DNA of 64,000 bases from an uncultured Azospirillum sp. (lineage in GTDB: Bacteria > Pseudomonadota > Alphaproteobacteria > RF32 > CAG-239). Position 1 is the first letter of the stretch; each line of letters begins with the position of its first letter. The DNA is taken from NCBI GenBank assembly GCA_902489795.1, contig CABUBU010000003.1, positions 9,187 to 73,186 on the forward strand, written 5' to 3'. Made by a program: the position numbers and the translations under genes. Under the pieces are notes generated by a model. The model did not search any database and was not told the origin of the DNA. It saw only the letters and a list, made by a program, of their open reading frames with translations. Below are positions 45,724 through 53,028 of this stretch, one piece after another.

Positions 45724-45817
45724 TCAAAAAACGCCTTTGCTTTTTAAGACAATTGCCGGATCGTCTTTCTTACAATGGCGAAGGAGTTTTATATACGCAA
45801 TGAACAAAGCGGGAAAG
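45584..45817 (-). repeat. Inverted repeat, right arm (234 bp)
   Basis: This is the reverse complement of 43231-43464. It carries the tnpA 5' part on minus and, reading outward on plus, AAGGAG then TTTTATATACGCAATGAACAAAGCGGG, the entry of polypurine copy C. Confidence 0.9.
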
Positions 45818-46085
45818 GTGGGAAGGGCGGAAAAAAAAGAACGGAAAGAAGGAAAAGGAAAGCAGAAAAGAGGGGAAAAGGAAGAACAGGGAAAGAAACG
45901 AAAAAGAGGAAAAAGGGGGAAAGAGCAAAACGGGAAAAATGAAAAGAGCGAAAAAAAGAAGGACGGAAAAAGGAAGAGGAAAGTGGAAAAGAGGAAAAAA
46001 GCAGGGAGAGCAAGAAAAGACGGAGGAAGGAAAAGAGTGAGCGAAAAAAGCCGTAAGTTCTTCTGAACCACGCGCCTGCCATGGG
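45801..46085 (+). repeat. Polypurine tract, copy C
   Basis: From 45810 to 46040 the plus strand is almost only A and G. An open frame from the ATG at 45801 gives 88 residues that are mostly Lys, Arg, Glu and Gly, with AAGGAG 14 bases upstream, too far for a good ribosome binding site. The exit CTGAACCACGCGCCTGCCAT (46061-46080) resembles the exits of copies A and B. I treat it as a DNA repeat with doubtful coding. Confidence 0.6.
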
Positions 46086-46135
46086 GCGGTATAAAAAAAT
46101 CCCTCCCGTCAAGGGGAGGGATGAAGGAAAACGGC

Positions 46136-46873
46136 TTATTGCAAAGGCGGGATGTTAAGCTGCGCAATTTCTCCCGGTTTGATTTTAATGCTGGAATAGC
46201 GCATGTTTCCGGTCTCAATCATAAACCGCTGGCGCCCGGTCAACTGGGCGGCCAAATCGTAAAAATCGCGGCCGTTTAAATCCTGACGCTGCGGATTCAT
46301 AATGTACAAAACACAGCCCTGTGTTTTTTCGGCCACGCCGCAGCGGGCTCTTCCCCGCGGTACCTCCGAGTTGATGACAACGCCTTGCAAACCGTTTTGA
46401 ACGGTGGTCGGACCGCTTAAGAATATTTTGGCAAACATGATGCCGAACAAAAGGAAAACAGCGGCGGTGACAAAAACGGCAAAACCGGTGTACAGATCGC
46501 CGACGACCATTCTGTCTTTCCAGCTGGGCGGCGTCGGATTGATGTCCTCGTCGCGGATAAAGCCGCGTTCAAAATTGTTCTGTTGTAATCTCGTATCCTG
46601 TTGAATGGCCGGCAGATTGTCGCCGTCAAGAAAAGCGTCTAGGCTGAAAGCGTCCATTTTTTCCGGCGCGGGTGCCTGATGTTCCTCCGCCGCAGCGGAA
46701 GAAGTCATGGCCGGAGCAATGTTTTGATCCGGATGCGGAGCGGCAAATCCCGTGGTTTTCGGTGGGACGGAAAGCGTTTCCGGCGTGCTGATGGGGCGTT
46801 TGATTGGTCTTTTTACCTTTTTCAGCTTATGCCGGACAGGGGTTCCGCCGGGAGCTTTGTTCATGTTGTCCAT
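46136..46873 (-). CDS. Bitopic membrane protein of unknown function
   Basis: The 245-residue protein has a basic then acidic disordered cytoplasmic part of about 140 residues. One membrane helix follows (LYTGFAVFVTAAVFLLFGIMFA), then an 85-residue periplasmic domain with two Cys (GRARCGVAEKTQGCVLYI) ending RYSSIKIKPGEIAQLNIPP. AGGAGATT lies before the ATG. The layout resembles inner-membrane scaffold proteins of secretion systems (DotF or GspC style), but I recognise no family. It is the last gene of the four-gene minus cluster; the upstream lipoprotein gene is 31 bases away. A role in docking the secretin-like lipoprotein is an inference from order. Confidence 0.55.
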   Translation of the reverse strand: MDNMNKAPGGTPVRHKLKKVKRPIKRPISTPETLSVPPKTTGFAAPHPDQNIAPAMTSSAAAEEHQAPAPEKMDAFSLDAFLDGDNLPAIQQDTRLQQNNFERGFIRDEDINPTPPSWKDRMVVGDLYTGFAVFVTAAVFLLFGIMFAKIFLSGPTTVQNGLQGVVINSEVPRGRARCGVAEKTQGCVLYIMNPQRQDLNGRDFYDLAAQLTGRQRFMIETGNMRYSSIKIKPGEIAQLNIPPLQ

Positions 46874-46904
46874 TTTCCCTAATCTCCTTTAATTGCGATA
46901 ATTA

Positions 46905-48167
46905 TTAATTTGCCGTCGGTACCTGTTTTTTTAAGGTACGGATGATTCTAGGTACCATAAACACGATCGTTTCCGATTTCGGGCTGCTGATGCCGAAAAT
47001 TTCGTTGGGGATGCCGATGATCAGGAAGTTTTCTCCCAGTTTGCTGCGAATGTTGAACTGGGTGATCTGTCCTTCGGTGCCTTCCAACGTAATGTCCGAA
47101 AAAATCCGGTTTTGCGGCATCAAGGAGGATTTTGCCAACAGCGAAACCTGGGCTTCCGGCGACTTCCGGGCGGCGCATTTGCCGATGTCGAAACGAGCCA
47201 GCCACAGGTTGGGAACCACGAATTTTCCTTCCGCCGCCTTAACCACTCTTGCCTGGCCGGAAAGGAACCGCTGCAGGGTTTTGAAATTCAGATCGTCCGA
47301 AGTGGTCAGCACCCGTCCGATAACGCCGGTTTTGGCGGTTTTGATGGTGCCGAAATCAAAGATGTTCAGCAGTTTTTGCCACTCGATGTCGTTTTGCGCA
47401 TTATACGGATAAATGGTAAATACGCTGACGTCATATGCGATCAGTACCGGATTTTCCTCAAAGTAATCGAGAAGATCCTGAATTTTGGTTCTCAGTTCAA
47501 AATCGGCGTCGAAGGTGATTGAGTAATCGGACCAGTCGGTCGTGATGTTGGTGATGCCCGACCCGCGCAGAACGTCGAGCAGTGCCAGAATGATCGGCCG
47601 CGATTTCGGCATATAGAGCGTAAAGTTGTTTTTGCGGCTGATGGTCAGCGTTTTGGTTTCGGCGTTGTAGTTATAGTAAATTTCGGCCGCGTCGGTAATC
47701 ATTTTGACCACTTCCGACAGTTCGCCGCGCAAATTTTCCGCCGAAATGCTGGTGTAAGGCGCATCTTTGGCCACCAGCCGGATATCCGCTTCTTTAAGCA
47801 GTTTCAGGAGCGCTTTTTCCGCCGGCATGGTTTTGAAGGAAAAACCGGTTACCTCAAAGCGCGGCAGCGGATTGTTGATGCCGTTGCGGGTGAGGTTGAA
47901 GGCTTTCATGTTGTAAGGCAGGGCGGTGATCATTTCCTGCGTTTTCCAGTTGACGTTGCAACGCAGCGGCGTTTCCAGATCAAGCGAACTGGCGCCTTTC
48001 GGCGTGCGGATCATGTTGGGATCCTGCAGATTGATGAGGGAGGCGGCGGAAAGCGGATCCGCTTCGACCGGCTCCGGTTCCGGCGCCGGCGTTTTGCAGC
48101 CGGCCAGCATGCCCGCCCACAGAAGACAAACGGTAAATTTTTTGAAATTATGACAGATTTTAAACAT
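46905..48167 (-). CDS. Secretin-like lipoprotein, no complete gate domain seen
   Basis: This 420-residue protein has a lipobox (LLWAGMLAGC). An N-domain pattern follows (FSFKTMPAEKALLKLLKEAD, LSEVVKMITDAAEIYYNYNA, TLTISRKNNFTLYMPKS), then a second domain (IQDLLDYFEENPVLIAYDVSV) and a terminal part reading SKLGENFLIIGIPNEIF and ETIVFMVPRIIRTL. These match secretin N-domains and the closing secretin strand (vvFlTPrII). It is about 120 residues shorter than the PilN-type secretin of this window and weakly similar. It may be a second secretin or a non-pore relative, as DotD is in Dot/Icm. Its place beside T4SS genes is unexpected, because VirB systems do not use secretins. Confidence 0.6.
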   Translation of the reverse strand: MFKICHNFKKFTVCLLWAGMLAGCKTPAPEPEPVEADPLSAASLINLQDPNMIRTPKGASSLDLETPLRCNVNWKTQEMITALPYNMKAFNLTRNGINNPLPRFEVTGFSFKTMPAEKALLKLLKEADIRLVAKDAPYTSISAENLRGELSEVVKMITDAAEIYYNYNAETKTLTISRKNNFTLYMPKSRPIILALLDVLRGSGITNITTDWSDYSITFDADFELRTKIQDLLDYFEENPVLIAYDVSVFTIYPYNAQNDIEWQKLLNIFDFGTIKTAKTGVIGRVLTTSDDLNFKTLQRFLSGQARVVKAAEGKFVVPNLWLARFDIGKCAARKSPEAQVSLLAKSSLMPQNRIFSDITLEGTEGQITQFNIRSKLGENFLIIGIPNEIFGISSPKSETIVFMVPRIIRTLKKQVPTAN

Positions 48168-48208
48168 TAGTCGGTTACTTTCCGTTTTAATTAGGTTGAC
48201 TGTTAAAA

Positions 48209-48700
48209 TTATTTTTTATCGTCTTCGGCCGGGAAGTTGGGCTTGATGTTGTTTTCCTGCATCAGCTTTTCCATCAGCTGTTCCATTCCCATGCCGGCGC
48301 CCACGGTCGGGTCTGCCGATTTGTCGACGTCGCCCAGCGCCTGCTTCATTTTTTCCACTTCCCGCGCGTCTTCCTTGATCATGTCGGGAGTGGAATTGCT
48401 TTTCAGTTCGTTCTGATATTCGATCAGCGTTTTTTTCAGCCCGTTCAGCCCGCCGGCGATTTTGCGTTCGACATACGGGTACAATTCCCGGTGCTGCAAT
48501 ATGTATTCGCCGGTTTCGCTGATTTCTTCCAGAACGTCAAGTATGTATCCGAAAAAGGGGTAATCTTCGATCGCAATGTTGCCTTTGCGGACGCAGCGGG
48601 CGGCAATCCGGGAAATCGTGCGGTCGTAATAGTCTTTCAGCAGGATATAGTTGTCAACGTACCACAAGTCGGCTGTTCCGGCGGCTTTGTTTGGTTCCAT
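48209..48700 (-). CDS. Cytoplasmic helical protein of unknown function
   Basis: The 163-residue protein has no signal or membrane helix. It begins LWYVDNYILLKDYYDRTIS and continues with FFGYILDVLEEISETGEYI and a helical, Met/Glu/Lys-rich tail (GMGMEQLMEKLMQENNI). No family is recognised. GGGAG is near the start. Short soluble proteins in secretion loci are often chaperones or adaptors, but nothing here proves that. It sits between the large 842-residue protein and the secretin-like lipoprotein, about 40-65 bases from each. Confidence 0.5.
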   Translation of the reverse strand: MEPNKAAGTADLWYVDNYILLKDYYDRTISRIAARCVRKGNIAIEDYPFFGYILDVLEEISETGEYILQHRELYPYVERKIAGGLNGLKKTLIEYQNELKSNSTPDMIKEDAREVEKMKQALGDVDKSADPTVGAGMGMEQLMEKLMQENNIKPNFPAEDDKK

Positions 48701-48767
48701 TATGCGTCACTCCCTTCGCGGTAATTCTGGTTGTCGTTCATTTGCGGCAAATTGTTTTCCTTTCAAT

Positions 48768-51296
48768 TTACCCGATATTGTCACTGTTTTCAATATAAGG
48801 ATCGCGGAATTTTTCGTCCTCCAGTCCGAACAGCACGAATTGCGGCAGGCTGTCGACGACGATTTCCGAAGTCTGGGCAAATTCATCCGGACTGAGGCTG
48901 CTGTCTTCCGCCGCCGCTTCTTCATAAACCTCATCTTCCGTTTCGGCCGCGGTTGCCGGGGTATTCTCGTATTCCCATTCCCAACCCCCGTTTGCTTCGC
49001 CGGCCGTTTCGGCGTCGGCGGGCACTTCTTCGTATTCCCATTCCCAGTCTTCGCCTTCTTCTCCGCTCATCTCGGCGTCGGCGGGAACTTCTTCATACTC
49101 CCATTCCCAGTCTTCGCCTTCTTCTCCGCTCATCTCGGCGTCGGTGGGCACTTCTTCATATTCCCACTCCCAGTCTTCGCCGTCGCCGGCGGCAGTTGCG
49201 GCTGCGGAATAGCCGTCGTCGTCTGTTTCAAAGCCATAGCTGTCGTTACCGCCGGCCGCATTGTCCGTCTTTTCGCTCTCGCTTCCGCCGAAACCCCAGC
49301 CCCAGTCATCGCCCGGATCGCTGTCTTTAATGCCCTGTACGTCGGCAAAGGCGGTCGAAATCGTCATCAGTTTACGCAGCATCGGTGAAATCTGCGGTTC
49401 TTTTCCTTCCTCCGCGGCAGCAGGTTCGGGCTCTGCTGTCTGTGTTTTTTCCGCTTTGGGGGCGCTTTCTGCCGGTTTTGCCTTTTCTTCTGCCGGTTGG
49501 GCTTTCTCTTCCGTCGTTTTTTCTGCCGCCGCTTCCCGGGCGGCTTTTTTATCTTCTTTTTCCGTTTTGCCCGTCGGTGCTTTCCCGGCGGCAGGTTTGC
49601 CTGCTTCTGCCGCTTTGGGAGTTTCATCGGCCGCCGGCGCGGAAACTTTGCTTTCTGCCGGCGCCTTTTCCTTTTTGGCTTCGCCTGCCGTCGGAGTTTC
49701 CGTTTTTGTTTCCTGTCGCGGTTTTTCTTCGCCGGCTGACATTTCGTCCGATTCGTCGTCGGAGGTTTCTACTGTGCCGTTTTCGGCTTCCCGGTTTTTC
49801 TTCTTTTTCTTCTTCTTTTTCTTTTTCGGCGTTTCCTCAATTACCGCTGCGTTTGCTTTCTCTTCTTCCTCTTCGTCAATGCCGTCCAGATACTTGTCGA
49901 TCATCGGGGTGGACGCGGTCGGTTCGGGTATTTGCGGCACCGCTGGCCGCTCATGAACCGCGGGCTGCGAAGCGGCGGAAATTTCCCTGTTGATGGCAGG
50001 CATCGGTACCGGTACCGCCACCGTCTGCACCGGTGCCGTTTGCAGTTGGCTGAGTGCGGCAATGATTGCTTCTGTCGACTGGCGCTGGCTTTCTTTCAGC
50101 GCCGAGGATATCAAAGCCGAAAACTCCTGATTTTGCGCACGGGCGATGTCACGGAACAGGTTGGCTTGCATCCGCATGATTTCTTCAACCTTAAGGTTGT
50201 TTTGTCCGCCGGCCGAAACGGTCGAATCTTTTTTCAGCGTTTCCAAGGTTTCAATAATTGTCTGCGCGGAATTTTTCTGGCTTTCTTTCAATGCCATGGA
50301 GATGATGGAAGAAAACTCTTTTCCCTGCGCTTTCAGTGCCTGTTCGACCGATTCCATTGCCGGCTGGCCTTTGGGGGACGAAGCGGCGTAGGTAATCGGC
50401 GTCGGAATTTTTTCTTCGTTGATTTTCTTAAACGATTCAATCAGCGCCTGAGTAGAAACTTTCTGGCTTTCCTTGATGGCAGTGGAGATGATAGAAGAAA
50501 GCTCTTCTTTCTGGCTTTTCGTGGTTTCTTTCAAAAAGGCGGACTGAGCCTTGACCAGATCGTCGACCAGCCCTTTCATCTGAATAGGAGCCGCTGCCGT
50601 TTTGCCGTCACCGCCGGAAATAAATTTAAGCTGACTGCTCTGTTCAATTAGTTTGGTCAGGTTTTCCTGCAGCTCCGTAAACGAACGGGCAATCATTTTG
50701 TTGTCTTCCAAGCGTTTCTTTTCGGAGTTTTCAATTGCTTCGGACAATGCTTTGGAGATGATGTTGGTAAAGGATTCGTCGGCAACCAGTTTCATCGGGC
50801 CGTCAAAGCCACCGCCTGTTCCGCTTCCGCCCTCAATGCCGGCTGCCGCCGGGCGGGTGTTTTGCAGTTCGCGGATAATTTCGGCGTTTGACTGGGCCAG
50901 ACTGCTGGCCAGAATCCGCGCGAAATTGTCGCCGTTGATGATTCCCTCGCCGCCGGTCGTTCCTCCCGTGCTTCTGTTTTCAGACAGGGCTTCCTGCAAA
51001 ATATTGCTGTTTTTCTGGTGACTGTGATGGGCAACCGGCTCAAGCCCTTTGCTTTTTTGCTCCAGATCTTCCATATATTCCTGCAACGGGGTGCCGCCCG
51101 GCAGGCTCTGAAAAATGGATTTGACTTCCGGCGGCAGTTCCAGCAGCATCTTATTGAAAGCTTCACGCCTTTCGTCGCTGAAAATGTGCAGCTGGCGAAA
51201 AATGTTTAAAAAGCGCTGAGCGACAATGATCGGCAATTCTTCACTGTCGTTTTTGCTTTGGCCGAAACTCGCCGAGCTGTTGATGTCGTCTGCCAC
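48768..51296 (-). CDS. Large cytoplasmic protein with helical repeats and WEWEYEE tandem repeats
   Basis: The 842-residue protein has no signal or membrane helix. The N-terminal 90 residues are structured (PIIVAQRFLNIFRQLHIFSD, LPPEVKSIFQSLPGG). Several similar helical modules containing SALKESQ/SMALKESQ (about residues 270-420) follow. A run of Lys (KKKKKKKKKKNRE) and about 150 Ala/Glu/Lys/Pro residues lead to four 21-residue repeats of GEDWEWEYEEVPADAE (about 700-780, DNA period 63 bases at 48955-49195). The last 40 residues look folded (SLPQFVLFGLEDEKFRDPYI). It starts at a GTG with a G-rich binding site and a good promoter upstream. No family is recognised. It could be a scaffold or a secreted effector of the adjacent system. 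Confidence 0.55.
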   Translation of the reverse strand: MADDINSSASFGQSKNDSEELPIIVAQRFLNIFRQLHIFSDERREAFNKMLLELPPEVKSIFQSLPGGTPLQEYMEDLEQKSKGLEPVAHHSHQKNSNILQEALSENRSTGGTTGGEGIINGDNFARILASSLAQSNAEIIRELQNTRPAAAGIEGGSGTGGGFDGPMKLVADESFTNIISKALSEAIENSEKKRLEDNKMIARSFTELQENLTKLIEQSSQLKFISGGDGKTAAAPIQMKGLVDDLVKAQSAFLKETTKSQKEELSSIISTAIKESQKVSTQALIESFKKINEEKIPTPITYAASSPKGQPAMESVEQALKAQGKEFSSIISMALKESQKNSAQTIIETLETLKKDSTVSAGGQNNLKVEEIMRMQANLFRDIARAQNQEFSALISSALKESQRQSTEAIIAALSQLQTAPVQTVAVPVPMPAINREISAASQPAVHERPAVPQIPEPTASTPMIDKYLDGIDEEEEEKANAAVIEETPKKKKKKKKKKNREAENGTVETSDDESDEMSAGEEKPRQETKTETPTAGEAKKEKAPAESKVSAPAADETPKAAEAGKPAAGKAPTGKTEKEDKKAAREAAAEKTTEEKAQPAEEKAKPAESAPKAEKTQTAEPEPAAAEEGKEPQISPMLRKLMTISTAFADVQGIKDSDPGDDWGWGFGGSESEKTDNAAGGNDSYGFETDDDGYSAAATAAGDGEDWEWEYEEVPTDAEMSGEEGEDWEWEYEEVPADAEMSGEEGEDWEWEYEEVPADAETAGEANGGWEWEYENTPATAAETEDEVYEEAAAEDSSLSPDEFAQTSEIVVDSLPQFVLFGLEDEKFRDPYIENSDNIG

Positions 51297-51322
51297 AGTC
51301 GTCCCCCCTTTAGAATATATAT

Positions 51323-51351
51323 AGAATATACTGAATACAACATAAAGTCAA
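51323..51351 (-). promoter_or_regulatory. Candidate sigma70 promoter for the four-gene minus cluster
   Basis: On minus, TTGACT (51346-51351) and TATTCT (51323-51328) are 17 bases apart, with start near 51316 and the GTG at 51296. A second -35-like TTGACA lies 14 bases further upstream. Confidence 0.6.
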
Positions 51352-51359
51352 ATCCATAA

Positions 51360-51861
51360 ATGTCAATCAGTCAAACGCGGAGAGCGAAAAAAATCGCTGC
51401 TTGCGGGAGAGCGGCGAGAGGTGAATGACAAAAGCGAAACTTGCCTTCGTCCGTTGTCGCCTTGGTTGCCTTTCCCGCCGTCCGGTTTGCTTTTTTTTCC
51501 TTCTTTTCCCGTTTGTCTGTCTGTTGTTGTTCGCCTATCGTCGTTTTCGCTGTCCGGCATAGGAACTTGCCTGCTTTTTCCCGCGGCGGATTTTTCGCTA
51601 TCGTCTTTCTGTTTTTTTATCGTCTTTTCCTTCCCGCCGTCCGGTTTGCTTTTTTCCCCGTCTTTTCTCTTTTGCCGGTATTTCCCTTCCTTGTTTGCCT
51701 TTTCCTTCGTCGCTTTTTGTATCTGGTCTTTCTTTTCTGCTTTTCTCTTCTCTTTTTTCTCCGTTTTGTTTTTTCTTTTTTACAGGGAAGCGGCAAGCAG
51801 CTGTAAGACCGGCGGATATGACCGCCGTATGGCGTTAAAGTTCTTTCTTCCGGCGGCAAGG
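51360..51861 (-). repeat. Pyrimidine-rich (plus) stretch without a gene, polypurine-like tract D
   Basis: About 500 bases on plus are dominated by C and T (51470-51790), with repeated words such as CCGTCCGGTTTGCTTTTTT at 51478 and 51648 and CTTTTCCC. Open frames on both strands are low complexity. It lacks the entry and exit sequences of copies A-C, so it belongs to the same compositional class but not clearly to the same element. I see no gene. Confidence 0.5.
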
Positions 51862-51862
51862 C

Positions 51863-51888
51863 AAAAAGAAACCCCGCCGAAGCGGGGA
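51863..51888 (-). terminator. Intrinsic terminator after the repressor gene
   Basis: On minus, CCCCGC-TTCG-GCGGGG is followed by TTTCTTTTT, a few bases beyond the repressor stop. The UUCG loop makes it very stable. Confidence 0.85.
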
Positions 51889-51893
51889 AATTT

Positions 51894-52865
51894 TTATAAG
51901 TAAATGGCGACGACCTTATGCAGTTTGCTTAAGTCGTTGTCGTCCAGCTTGATCCTTTCGTCTGGATTCCAGCGGATGCCGTAAAGTTTTCCGTTATCGT
52001 CTTCGCGAATGCTGACAACCATTACTTCTTCGGGGTCAATCTGATAAACGGCGATGTCGCCGACACTGACCACTTCCTGCGGATCGACGAGCAAAATGGA
52101 GCGAGCCGGCAACAAACTGCCCAAACGCCGCGTGCACAGGTTCAACCCGTATGCATCTTTTTTGCCGTTTAAGACTGCGGGGCGGCCGACCCATTTGATT
52201 TCTTTTTCGTTGTCGATGATAACGTTACCGTCTTTGCCCGGAACGCCGTATACTGGCACTTTCTGACTGTCACGCGGCGCAGTGTCAAAAGTAGAAATTG
52301 CGCCGCGGGGATTGGACAGCAGTTTGTATTTGGCGTCATTGCGCTGGATAATTTCGTCCAGCATGCCTTTGCCGTCCAGATTTTTGATCGCTTCTTTCAG
52401 TTCTTCGGCCGTATATCCGAGCGATTTGGCGATGTTTTTCATTTCCTTGTCGGAAACTTCCCGCTGTCCCATCTCGATCCGGTGATAAACAGACAGCGTC
52501 ATGTCCGAACTTTCCGCCACTTCGATCAATGTCAGGTTCTTTTCGTTGCGGATTTGGCGCAAACCGGCACCCAGCGTTTTCAAACCGGCCTTTTCGTTGA
52601 TTTTGTTTCTTCTTTCCTGTTCCCGGCGCCATGACAGAATGACGTCTTCCTGAGAATTCTGTTCGTTGACGAACAGATCCTGCATCGGGCAGTCCAAAAG
52701 CTCCGCCACTCTTACCAGCTGTTCCTGATCAATTCTGCGATAGCCTTTTTCGATTTTGGAGATGGCCGACAGGCTGACACCTAAATGATCGGCCAGTTCC
52801 TGCATGGAACGTCCGCGCAGTCTTCTGTACATTCTGATCTGGTTGGGGAAAATAATTTCTTCCAT
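51894..52865 (-). CDS. Double-HTH repressor with degenerate S24/LexA-like C-terminal domain
   Basis: The 323-residue protein has a first HTH_3 domain (IRMYRRLRGRSMQELADHLG, VSLSAISKIEKGYRRID), a second (LRQIRNEKNLTLIEVAESSD, MTLSVYHRIEMGQREVS), and a C-terminal region like the S24 fold (VPVYGVPGKDGN, GSLLPARSILLVDPQ, VSVGDIAVYQID). The normal S24 Ser-Met-x-Pro nucleophile motif reads GSLLP, and the general-base Lys is not evident, so self-cleavage is doubtful. ATG at 52865 has AAAGGTGG five bases ahead. It lies between the unknown cluster and the virB6 operon, with a palindrome in front, so it probably represses its own promoter and perhaps the secretion genes. Confidence 0.8.
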   Translation of the reverse strand: MEEIIFPNQIRMYRRLRGRSMQELADHLGVSLSAISKIEKGYRRIDQEQLVRVAELLDCPMQDLFVNEQNSQEDVILSWRREQERRNKINEKAGLKTLGAGLRQIRNEKNLTLIEVAESSDMTLSVYHRIEMGQREVSDKEMKNIAKSLGYTAEELKEAIKNLDGKGMLDEIIQRNDAKYKLLSNPRGAISTFDTAPRDSQKVPVYGVPGKDGNVIIDNEKEIKWVGRPAVLNGKKDAYGLNLCTRRLGSLLPARSILLVDPQEVVSVGDIAVYQIDPEEVMVVSIREDDNGKLYGIRWNPDERIKLDDNDLSKLHKVVAIYL

Positions 52866-52909
52866 AATTACCACCTTTGCATTGTTACAGATTGTTAAAT
52901 TTTAGCTAA

Positions 52910-52937
52910 ATAATAATCTAACTTTGGAATTAATCAA
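52910..52937 (-). promoter_or_regulatory. Candidate promoter of the repressor gene
   Basis: On minus, TTGATT (52932-52937) and TATTAT (52910-52915) are 16 bases apart. The palindrome lies immediately upstream of the -35 element. Confidence 0.45.
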
Positions 52938-52941
52938 GAAA

Positions 52942-52971
52942 TTTGCACAAAAGATGACGATTTTGTGCAAA
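52942..52971. promoter_or_regulatory. Perfect 11-bp palindrome, candidate operator
   Basis: TTTGCACAAAA and TTTTGTGCAAA flank an 8-base spacer (GATGACGA). The two arms match without error and are about two helical turns centre to centre, as expected for a dimeric HTH repressor. It sits just upstream of the repressor promoter and downstream of the virB6 operon terminator. Confidence 0.65.
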
Positions 52972-52973
52972 AA

Positions 52974-53008
52974 AATGGCAGAAAATAAAATTTCTGCCAT
53001 TTTTTTTG
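52974..53008 (-). terminator. Terminator of the virB6 operon
   Basis: AATGGCAGAAA pairs with TTTCTGCCATT around ATAAAA, with T-runs on both sides. It lies 21 bases beyond the stop of the M23-VirB6 gene. Confidence 0.8.
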
Positions 53009-53028
53009 ACTGTTTGCCGAAAAGGGAA

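Noticed and set aside
45801..46066. Lys/Arg-rich 88-residue protein as a real gene
   Set aside because: AAGGAG is 14 bases from the ATG, the sequence is low complexity, and the counterpart on the left has a different frame end. Kept as a repeat, with coding left open.
51894..52865. Active LexA/CI-type self-cleaving repressor
   Set aside because: The Ser-Met-x-Pro site reads GSLLP and the catalytic Lys is not evident, so only the fold is supported.
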